From Saccoglossus kowalevskii (taxonomy: Eukaryota > Hemichordata > Enteropneusta > Harrimaniidae), in contig NW_003133029.1 of the NCBI RefSeq assembly GCF_000003605.2, positions 1 to 43,439 on the forward strand: a DNA stretch of 43,439 nucleotides. Direction: 5' to 3'. Positions 1 through 8,296 of the stretch are shown piece by piece (the first letter of the stretch is position 1; the number at the start of each line of letters is the position of its first letter). The notes under the pieces are model-generated. The model saw only the letters and a list, made by a program, of their open reading frames with translations. It was not told where the DNA came from and did no database searches. Both the position numbers and the translations under genes were made by a program.

Positions 1-125
1 TCAGATTGACCTGCTGCTAATAGAGGTACACCATATGTAATTCTGAGAAGGCATGGTGTAGAATTAACCTGCTGCTAATAGAGGTGTACCATATGTAATT
101 CTGAGAAAGCAAGGTGTAGAATTAA
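1..125 (+). repeat. Left-edge monomers
   Basis: A 9-bp partial monomer is followed by two full ones: a TACACC type at 10-67 and a GTGTACC/GAAAGC type at 68-125. The same pair, at the same spacing, precedes the 639-bp HOR near 6380-6495. The left border of the array lies outside the window. Confidence 0.85.
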
Positions 126-1170
126 CCTGCTGCTAATAGAGGTGCACCATAAGTAATTCTGTGAAGGCAAGGTGTAGAATTAATCTGCTGGCAATATAGG
201 TGCACCATATGTAATTCTGAGAAGGCATGGTGTAGAATTAACCTGCTGCTAATAGAGGTGCACCATAAGTAATTCTGTGAAGGCAAGGTGTAGAATTAAC
301 CTACTGCTAATAGAGGTGCACCATATGTAATTCTGAGAAGGCAAGGTGTAGAATTAACCTGCTGCTAATAGAGGTGCACCATAAGTAATTCTGTGAAGGC
401 AAGGTGTAGAATTAACCTGCTGCTAATATAGGTGCACCATATGTAATTCTGAGAAGGCATGGTGTAGAATTAACCTGCTTCTGATAGAGGTACACCATAT
501 GTAATTCTGAGAAGGCATGGTGTAAAATTAACCTGCCGCTAATAGAGGTTCATCATATGTAATTCTGAGAAGGCATGGTGAAGAATTAACCTGCTGCTAA
601 TAGAGGTGCACCATAATGTAATTATGCGAAGGCAAGGTGTAGAATTAACATGCTGCTAATAGAGGTGTACCATATGTAATTCTGTGAAGGCATGGTGTAG
701 AATTAACCTGCTGCTAATAGAGGTGCACCATAAGTAATTCTGTGAAGGCAAGGTGTAGAATTAACCTGCTGGCAATATAGGTGCACCATATGTAATTCTG
801 AGAAGGCATGGTGTAGAATTAACCTGCTGCTAATAGAGGTGCACCATAAGTAATTCTGTGAAGGCAAGGTGTAGAATTAACCTACTGCTAATAGAGGTGC
901 ACCATATGTAATTCTGAGAAGGCAAGGTGTAGAGTTAACCTGCTGCTAATAGAGGTGCACCATAAGTAATTCTGTGAAGGCAAGGTGTAGAATTAACCTG
1001 CTGCTAATATAGGTGCACCATATGTAATTCTGAGAAGGCATGGTGTAGAATTAACCTGCTTCTGATAGAGGTACACCATATGTAATTCTGAGAAGGCATG
1101 GTGTAAAATTAACCTGCCGCTAATAGAGGTTCATCATATGTAATTCTGAGAAGGCATGGTGAAGAATTAA
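126..1170 (+). repeat. 581-bp HOR array 1 (A B A C A D E F G H, then eight monomers)
   Basis: Unit 1 spans 126-706 with monomers starting at 126, 184, 242, 300, 358, 416, 474, 532, 590 (59 bp) and 649. Unit 2 starts at 707 and repeats A B A C A D E F up to 1170, then breaks off before G and H. The B marker GGCAAT sits at 190 and 771, exactly 581 bp apart. The fifth monomer of unit 2 is preceded by GAGTTAACC (932), a variant shared with the second units at 22925, 35284 and 42716. Confidence 0.93.
590..648 (+). repeat. 59-bp G monomer with perfect inverted repeat
   Basis: This variant has an extra A (CATAATG instead of CATATG) plus a C-to-A change ten bases on (ATTATG instead of ATTCTG). Together they create a perfect 6-bp inverted repeat, CATAAT-GTA-ATTATG, at 612-626. 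An A-to-C change makes the following TGCG. About 47 G-type monomers occur, for example at 590, 2589, 7018, 7948, 11369, 11950, 12241, 12590, 16034, 20725, 23164, 24615, 24964, 30426, 32273, 34942, 35523, 38135, 38774, 39355, 39704, 41793, 42374, 42955 and 43188. Most HOR units carry exactly one. Some copies read TGTG instead of TGCG (near 22030, 26850 and 29260). Confidence 0.9.
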
Positions 1171-1286
1171 CCTGCTGATATTAGAGGTACACCATATGTA
1201 ATTCTGAGAAGGCATGGTGTATAATTAACCTGCTGCTAATAGAGTTGCACCATATGTAATTCTGAGAAGGCATGGTGTAGAATTAT

Positions 1287-1344
1287 CCTGCTGCTAATAG
1301 AGGTGCACCATATGTAATTCTGAGAAGGCATGGTGTAGAATTAA
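1287..1344 (+). repeat. Representative consensus monomer (58 bp)
   Basis: This copy matches the consensus I derived by eye. In monomer numbering it has CCTGCTGCTAATAGAGG at 1-17, the palindrome GGTGCACC at 16-23, CATATG at 23-28, AATT at 30-33 and 53-56, and GGCATGGTG at 41-49. Composition is 18 A, 16 T, 15 G and 9 C, with no CpG. Most variation is concentrated at positions 5-9, 13, 15, 18-22, 27, 36-37 and 41-46, which define the variants named in the summary. Confidence 0.9.
1302..1343. other. Overlapping dyad symmetries inside the monomer
   Basis: CACCAT at 1306-1311 is complementary to ATGGTG at 1330-1335. TAATTC at 1315-1320 lies in the intervening stretch and is complementary to GAATTA at 1338-1343. 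The two dyads therefore cross, as in an H-type pseudoknot, if the strand is transcribed. Copies with TACACC extend the first stem to 8 bp (27-34 with 53-60 in the first full monomer). GGTGCACC at 1302-1309 is self-complementary. Variants of the CATAAG/GCAAGG class break the first stem, so it is not conserved in all monomers. Any structural role is an inference; short AT-rich dyads also occur by chance. Confidence 0.5.
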
Positions 1345-2151
1345 CCTTCTGCTATTAGAGGTGCACCATATGTAATTCTGTGAAGGCAAGGTGTAGAATT
1401 AACTTGCTGCTAATAGAAGCGTACCACATGTAATTCTGAGCAGGCATGGTATAGAATTAACCAGCTGCTAATAGAGGTGCATCATATGTAATTCTGAGAA
1501 GGTATGGTGTAGAATTAACCTGCTGTTAATAGAGGTGCACCATATGTAATTAAGAACAGGCATGGTGTAGAATTAATCTGCTGCTAATAGAAGCGTACCA
1601 TATGTAATTCTGAGCAGGAAAGGTGTAGAATTACCCTGCTGCGAATAGAGGTGCATCATATGTAATTCAGAACAGGCAATGGTCTAGAATTAACCTGCTG
1701 CTAATAGAGGTACACCATATGTAATTCTGAGAAGGCATAGTGTAGAATTAACCTGCTGCTAATAGAGGTACACCATATGTAATTCAGAACATGCATGGTA
1801 TAGAATTAACCTGCTGCTAATAGAGGTGCATCTTACGTAATTCTGAAAGCAAGGTGTAGAATTTCCCTGCTGCTAATAGAAGTGCACCATATGTAATTCA
1901 GAACAGGCATGGTATAGAATAACTGCTGCTAATAGAGGTGCATCTTATGTAATCTGAGAAGGCATGGTGAAGAATTTACTTGCTGCTAATAGAGGTACAC
2001 CATATGTAATTCTGAGAAGGCATAGTGTAGAATTAACTGCTGCTAATAGAGGTGCACCATATGTAATTCTGAGAAGGCATGGTGTAGAATTAACCTGCTG
2101 CTAATAGAGGTGCACCATATGTAATTCTGAGAAGGCATGGTATAGAATTAA

Positions 2152-2182
2152 CCTGCTGCTAATAGAGGTGCATCTTATGTAA
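2152..2182 (+). repeat. 31-bp truncated monomer
   Basis: The monomer runs normally to TTATGTAA and then jumps straight into the next CCTGCTACTAATAG, missing 27 bp. TAA occurs at both breakpoints in the full-length monomer, so a microhomology or slippage deletion is a plausible origin. The same 31-bp unit, followed by the same CTACTAATAGAAGCGTGCC monomer, occurs at 3982-4012, 14331-14361, 27693-27723 and 30047-30077. It is one event spread by later block duplications. Confidence 0.9.
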
Positions 2183-4012
2183 CCTGCTACTAATAGAAGC
2201 GTGCCACATGTAATTCTGAGCAGGCATGGTATAGAATTAACCTGCTGCTAATAGAGGTGCACCATATGTAATTCTGAGAAGGCAAGGTGTAGAATTAACC
2301 TGCTGCTAATAGAGGTGCACCATAAGTAATTCTGTGAAGGCAAGGTGTAGAATTAACCTGCTGCTAATATAGGTGCACCATATGTAATTCTGAGAAGGCA
2401 TGGTGTAGAATTAACCTGCTTCTGATAGAGGTACACCATATGTAATTCTGAGAAGGCATGGTGTAAAATTAAGCTGCTGCTAATAAAAGCGTACCATATG
2501 TAATTCTGAGAAGGCAAGGCGTAGAATTAACCTGCCGCTAATAGAGGTGCATCATATGTAATTCTGAGAAGGCATGGTGAAGAATTAACCTGCTGCTAAT
2601 AGAGGTGCACCATAATGTAATTATGCGAAGGCAAGGTGTAAAATTAACCTGCTGCTAATAGAGGTGTACCATATGTAATTCTGTGAAGGCATGGTGTAGA
2701 ATTAACCTGCTGCTAATAGAGGTGAACCATAAGTAATTCTGTGAAGGCATGGTGTAGAATTAACCTGCTGCTAATGGAGGTGCACCATACGTAATTCTGT
2801 GAAAGCAAGGAGTAGAATTAACCTGCTGCTAATAGAGGTGCACCATAAGTAATTCTGTGAAGCCATGGTGTAGAATTAACCTGCTGCTAATGGAGGTGCA
2901 CCATAAGTAATTCTGTGCAGGCAAGGTGTAGAATTAACCTGCTGCTAATAGAGGTGCACCATATATAATTCCGAGAAGGCAAGGTGTAGAATTGACCTGC
3001 TGCTAATAGAGGTGCACCATATGTAATTCTGTGAAGGCATGGTGTAGAATTAACCTGCTGCTAATGGAGGTGCACCATTCGTAATTCTGTGAAAGCAAGG
3101 TGTAGAATTAACCTGCTGCTAATGGAGGTGCACCATATGTAATTCTGTGAAGGCATGGTGTAGAATTAACCTGCTGCTAATAGAGGTGCACCATATGTAA
3201 TTCTGAGAAGGCAAGGTGTAGAATTAACCTGCTGCTAATAATGGTGCACCATATGTAATTCTGTGAAGGCATGGTGTAGAATTAACCTGCTGCTAATGGA
3301 GGTGCACCATTCGTAATTCTGTGAAAGCAAGGTGTAGAATTAAACTGCTTCTAATAGAGGTGTACCATGAGTAATTCTGTGAAGGCAAGGTGTAGAATTA
3401 ACCTGCTTCTAATATAGGTGCACCATATGTAATTCTGAGAAGGCATGGTGTAGAATTTACCTGCTTCTGATAGAGGTACACCATATGTAATTCTGAGAAG
3501 GCATGGTGTAAAATTAAGCTGCTGCTAATAGAAGCGTACCATATGTAATTCTGAGAAGGCATGGTGTAGAATTAACCTGTTGCTAATAGAGGTACACCAT
3601 ATGTAATGTTGAGAAGGCATAGTGTAGAATTCACCTGCTGCTAATAAAAGTGCACCATATGCAATTCTGAGAAGTCATGGTGTAGAAATGACCTGCTGCT
3701 AATAGAAGTACACCATATGTAATTCTGAGAAGGCATGGTGTAGAATTAACCTGCTGCTAATAGAGGTGCACCATAAGTAATTCTGTGAAGGCAAGGTGTA
3801 GAATTAACCTACTGCTAATAGAGGTGCACCATATGTAATTCTGAGAAGGCAAGGTGTAGAATTAATCTGCTGCTAATAGAGGTGCATCATATGTAATTCT
3901 GAGAAGGCATGGTGTAGAATTAACCTGCTGCTAATAGAGGTGCACCATATGTAATTCTGAGAAGGCATGGTATATAATTAACCTGCTGCTAATAGAGGTG
4001 CATCTTATGTAA
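2183..4012 (+). repeat. 1,830-bp composite block, copy 1
   Basis: The block begins with CTACTAATAGAAGCGTGCC and continues O, A, D, E, an AATAAAAGCG monomer, F-like, G (2589), GTGTACC, GTGAACC, J (ending GAGTAG), K, L and M (ATATAATTCC). It then runs through P/J-type monomers to R (3345), S, E, U, V, W, A, C and the next 31-bp truncated monomer. The start recurs at 4013, 1,830 bp on. The L monomer here (2880-2937) is full length, whereas the equivalent monomers in later copies carry a 12-bp deletion, so this copy keeps the older state. Confidence 0.87.
3982..4012 (+). repeat. 31-bp truncated monomer, second copy
   Basis: It has the same junction as at 2152-2182 and marks the start of the second composite block. 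It is preceded by a TATATAATTAA monomer end that is also found before the copy at 14331, but not before the one at 2152. Confidence 0.9.
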
Positions 4013-5395
4013 CCTGCTACTAATAGAAGCGTGCCACATGTAATTCTGAGCAGGCATGGTATAGAATTAACCTGCTGCTAATAGAGGTGCACCATATGTA
4101 ATTCTGAGAAGGCAAGGTGTAGAATTAACCTGCTGCTAATAGAGGTGCACCATAAGTAATTCTGTGAAGGCAAGGTGTAGAATTAACCTGCTGCTAATAT
4201 AGGTGCACCATATGTAATTCTGAGAAGGCATGGTGTAGAATTAACCTGCTTCTGATAGAGGTACACCATATGTAATTCTGAGAAGGCATGGTGTAAAATT
4301 AAGCTGCTGCTAATAAAAGCGTACCATATGTAATTCTGAGAAGGCAAGGCGTAGAATTAACCTGCCGCTAATAGAGGTGCATCATATGTAATTCTGAGAA
4401 GGCATGGTGAAGAATTAACCTGCTGCTAATAGAGGTGCACCATAATGTAATTATGCGAAGGCAAGGTGTAGAATTAACCTGCTGCTAATAGAGATGTACC
4501 ATATGTAATTCTGTGAAGGCATGGTGTAGAATTAACCTGCTGCTAATAGAGGTGAACCATAAGTAATTCTGTGAAGGCATGGTGTAGAATTAACCTGCTG
4601 CTAATGGAGGTGCACCATACGTAATTCTGTGAAAGCAAGGAGTAGAATTAACCTGCTGCTAATAGAGGTGCACCATAAGTAATTCTGTGAAGTCATGGTG
4701 TAGAATTAACCTGCTGCTAATGGAGGTGCACCATAAGTAATTCTGTGAAGCAAGGCCTGCTGCTAATAGAGGTGCACCATATATAATTCCGAGAAGGCAA
4801 GGTGTAGAATTGACCTGCTGCTAATTAGAGGTGCACCATATGTAATTCTGTGAAGGCAAGGTGTAGAATTAACCTGCTGCTAATAGAGGTGCACCGTATG
4901 TAATTCTGAGAAGGCAAGGTGTAGAATTAACCTGCTGCTAATAGAGGTGCACCATATGTAATTCTGTGAAGGCATGGTGTAGAATTAACCTGCTGCTAAT
5001 GGAGGTGCACCATTCGTAATTCTGTGAAAGCAAGGTGTAGAATTAAACTGCTTCTAATAGAGGTGTACCATAAGTAATTCTGTGAAGGCAAGGTGTAGAA
5101 TTAACCTGCTTCTAATATAGGTGCACCATATGTAATTCTGAGAAGGCATGGTGTAGAATTTACCTGCTTCTGATATAGGTACACCATATGTAATTCTGAG
5201 AAGGCATGGTGTAAAATTAAGCTGCTGCTAATAGAAGCGTACCATATGTAATTCTGAGAAGGCATGGTGTAGAATTAACCTGTTGCTAATAGAGGTACAC
5301 CATATGTAATGTTGAGAAGGCATAGTGTAGAATTAACCTGCTGCATAATAAAAGTGCACCATATGTAATTCTGAGAAGTCATGGTGTAGAATTGA
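4013..5395 (+). repeat. Composite block, copy 2 (matches 14362-15735)
   Basis: The monomer order follows 2183-3700. The marker CTACTAATAG at 4013 and the shortened-monomer junction at 4756 both recur 10,349 bp later (14362 and 15105), as does the R marker CTGCTTCTAATAG (3345 and 13694). The duplicated tract therefore runs from about 3.3 kb to about 5.39 kb. It ends in V, W and a GTAGAGG monomer. A one-base insertion (CTGCATAAT) near 5341 is private to this copy. Confidence 0.87.
4710..4755 (+). repeat. 46-bp shortened monomer (12-bp deletion)
   Basis: The monomer reads GTGAAGCAAGG directly into CCTGCTG, losing one G and the TGTAGAATTAA tail. The identical junction is present at 15059-15104, 19750-19795 and 31878-31923. 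It is absent from the equivalent monomer at 2880-2937, so it arose after the first 1,830-bp duplication and then spread. Confidence 0.9.
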
Positions 5396-6437
5396 CTGCT
5401 GCTAGTAGAGGTACACCATATGTAATTCTGAGAAGGCATGGTGTAGAATTAACTTGCTGCTAATAGAGGTGTACCATATGTAATTCTGAGAAAGCAAGGT
5501 GTAGAATTAACTGCTGCTAATATAGGTGTACCATAAGTAATTCTGTGAAGGCAAGGTGTAGAATTAACCTGCTGCCAATATAGGTGCACCATATGTAATT
5601 CTGAGAAGGCAAGGTGTAGAATTAACCTGCTGCTAATAGAGGTGCACCATATGTAATTCTGTGAAGTCGTGGTGTAGAATTAACCTACTGCTAATGGAGG
5701 TGCACCATAAGTAATTCTGTGAAGGCAAGGTGTAGAATTAACCTGCTGCTAATACAGGTGCACCATATGTAATTCCGAGAAGGCAAGGTGTAAAATTGAC
5801 CTGCTGCAAATAGAGGTGCACCATATGTAATTCTGTGAAGGCAAGGTGTAGAATTAACCTGCTGCTAATAGAGGTGCACCATATGTAATTCTGAGAAGGC
5901 AAGGTGTAGAATTAACCTGCTGCTAATAGAGGTGCACCATATGTAATTCTGTGAAGGCATGGTGTAGAATTAACCTGCTACTAATGGAGGTGCACCATAC
6001 GTAATTCTGTGAAAGTAAGGTGTAGAATTAAACTGCTGCTAATAGAGGTGTACCATGTGTAATTCTGTGAAGGCAGGGTGTTGAATTAACCTGCTTCTAA
6101 TATAGGTGCACCATATGTTATTCTGAGAAGGCATGGTGTAGAATTTACCTGCTTCTGATAGAGGTACACCATATGTAATTCTGAGAAGGCATGGTGTAAA
6201 ATTAAGCTGCTGCTAATAGAAGCGTACCATATATAATTCTGAGAAGGCATGGTGTAGAATTAACCTGCTGCTAATAGAGGTACACCATATGTAATGTTGA
6301 GAAGGCATAGTGTAGAATTAACCTGCTGCTAATAAAAGTGCACCATATGTAATTCTGAGAAGTCATGGTGTAGAATTGACCTGCTGCTAGTAGAGGTACA
6401 CCATATGTAATTCTGAGAAGGCATGGTGTAGAATTAA
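5396..6437 (+). repeat. Mixed block: partial 639-type run, then M-P and R-W monomers
   Basis: A short run of 639-bp-HOR monomers (GTGTACC/GAAAGC, TATAGGTGTACCATAAG, CCAATATAGG) spans about 5452-5630. M, N, O, P and J-like types follow, then R (CATGTG), S (TGTTATTC), E, U, V, W and a GTAGAGG monomer. The R-to-W order here recurs near 8878-9235, 18236-18595 and 36850-37205. No 59-bp G monomer lies between about 4.5 and 7.0 kb. Confidence 0.8.
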
Positions 6438-7598
6438 CCTGCTGCTAATAGAGGTGTACCATATGTAATTCTGAGAAAGCAAGGTGTAGAATTAACCTGC
6501 TGCTAATATAGGTGTACCATAAGTAATTCTGTGAAGGCAAGGTGTAGAATTAACCTGCTGCCAATATAGGTGCACCATATGTAATTCTGAGAAGGCATGG
6601 TGTAGAATTAACCTGCTGCTAATAGAGGTGCACCATAAGTAATTCTGTGAAGGCAAGGTGTAGAATTAACCTACTGCTAATAGAGGTGCACCATATGTAA
6701 TTGTGAGAAGGCAAGGTGTAGAATTAACCTGCTGCTAATAGAGGTGCACCATAAGTAATTCTGTGAAGGCAAGGTGTAGAATTAACCTGCTGCTAATATA
6801 GGTGCACCATATGTAATTCTGAGAAGGCATGGTGTAGAATTAACCTGCTTCTGATAGAGGTACATCATATGTAATTCTGAGAAGGCATGGTGTCAAATTA
6901 TCCTGCCGCTAACAGAGGTTCATCATATGTAATTCTGAGAAGGCATGGTGAAGAATTAACCTGCAGCTAATAGAGGTGCACCATAAGTGATTCTGTGAAG
7001 GCAAGGTGTAGAATTAACCTGCTGCTAATAGAGGTGCACCATAATGTAATTATGCGAAGGCAAGGTGTAGAATTAACCTGCTGCTAATAGAGGTGTACCA
7101 TATGTAATTCTGAGAAAGCAAGGTGTAGAGTTAACCTGCTGCTAATATAGGTGTACCATAAGTAATTCTGTGAAGGCAAGGTGTAGAATTAACCTGCTGC
7201 CAATATAGGTGCACCATATGTAATTCTGAGAAGGCATGGTGTAGAATTAACCTGCTGCTAATAGAGGTGCACCATAAGTAATTCTGTGAAGGCAAGGTGT
7301 AGAATTAACCTACTGCTAATAGAGGTGCACCATATGTAATTCTGAGAAGGCAAGGTGTAGAATTAACATGCTGCTAATAGAGGTGCACCATAAGTAATTC
7401 TGTGAAGGCAAGGTGTAGAATTAACCTGCTGCTAATATAGGTGCACCATATGTAATTCTGAGAAGGCATGGTGTAGAATTAACCTGCTTCTGATAGAGGT
7501 ACATCATATGTAATTCTGAGAAGGCATGGTGTCAAATTAACCTGCCGCTAATAGAGGTTCATCATATGTAATTCTGAGAAAGCATGGTGAAGAATTAT
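6438..7598 (+). repeat. 639-bp HOR array 1
   Basis: The 11-monomer order is F, CAGCTAAT, G, GTGTACC/GAAAGC, TATAGGTGTACC, CCAATATAGG, A, C, CATGCTG-A, D, E(TACATC). F starts at 6902 and 7541, exactly 639 bp apart (10 x 58 + 59). The part from 6438 to 6901 is the end of a preceding unit. Both E copies carry TGTCAAATT, a variant confined to this HOR type. Confidence 0.92.
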
Positions 7599-8296
7599 CC
7601 TGCAGCTAATAGAGGTGCACCGTAATGTAATTATGCGAAGGCAAGGTGTAGAATTATCATGCTGCTAATAGAGGTGTACCATATGTAATTCTGTGAAGGC
7701 ATGGTGTAGAATTAACCTGCAGCTAATAGAGGTGAACCATAAGTAATTCTGTGAAGGCATGGTGTAGAATTAACCTGCTGCTAATGGAGGTGCACCATAC
7801 GTAATTCTGTGAAAGCAAGGTGTAGAATTAACCTGCTGCTAATAGAGGTGCACCATAAGTAATTCTGTGAAGTCATGGTGTTGAATTAACCTGCTGCTAA
7901 TGGAGGTGCACCATAAGTAATTCTGTGAAGGCTAGGTGTAGAATTAACCTGCTGCTAATAGAGGTGCACCATAATGTAATTATGCGAAGGCAAGGTGTAG
8001 AATTAACATGCTGCTAATAGAGGTGTACCATATGTAATTCTGTGAAGGCATGGTGTAGAATTAACCTGCTGCTAATAGAGGTGAACCATAAGTAATTCTT
8101 TGAAGGCATGGTGTAGAATTAACCTGCTGCTAATGGAGGTGCACCATACGTAATTCTGTGAAAGCAAGGTGTAGAATTAACCTGCTGATAATAGAGGTGC
8201 ACCATAAGTAATTCTGTGAAGTCATGGTGTAGAATTAACCTGCTGCTAATGGAGGTGCACCATAAGTAATTCTGTGAAGGCAAGGTGTAGAATTAA
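7599..8296 (+). repeat. G H I J K L modules (349 bp), two copies
   Basis: G-type monomers start at 7599 and 7948, 349 bp apart (59 + 5 x 58). The first G is a hybrid: it opens like CAGCTAAT and reads CCGTAATG, a form seen again at 16615. The second module has ATTCTTTGAAGG in its I monomer (gtgaacc at 8081), matching 17155 and 36063. Confidence 0.88.

Larger units (their letters stand above)
1171..2182 (+). repeat. Divergent monomer block, copy 1
   Basis: Monomers here belong to distinct subtypes: ATTCAGAACAGG, GAAGCGTACC followed by GAGCAGG, CTATTAGAGG, GAGTTGCACC and GCATCTTAYGTAA. There are many 1- to 2-bp indels (for example around 1855, 1920-1955 and 2035), so the 58-bp phase drifts more than elsewhere. 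No G monomer is present. The block from 1228 to about 1915 recurs at 10269-10962 with an offset of about 9,038 bp. It ends with the 31-bp truncated monomer at 2152-2182. Confidence 0.85.

Noticed and set aside
2961-2970. TATAAT-like promoter in ATATATAATTCC monomers
   Set aside because: It is a variant of the common CATATGTAATTC segment within the repeat, with no transcription unit downstream.
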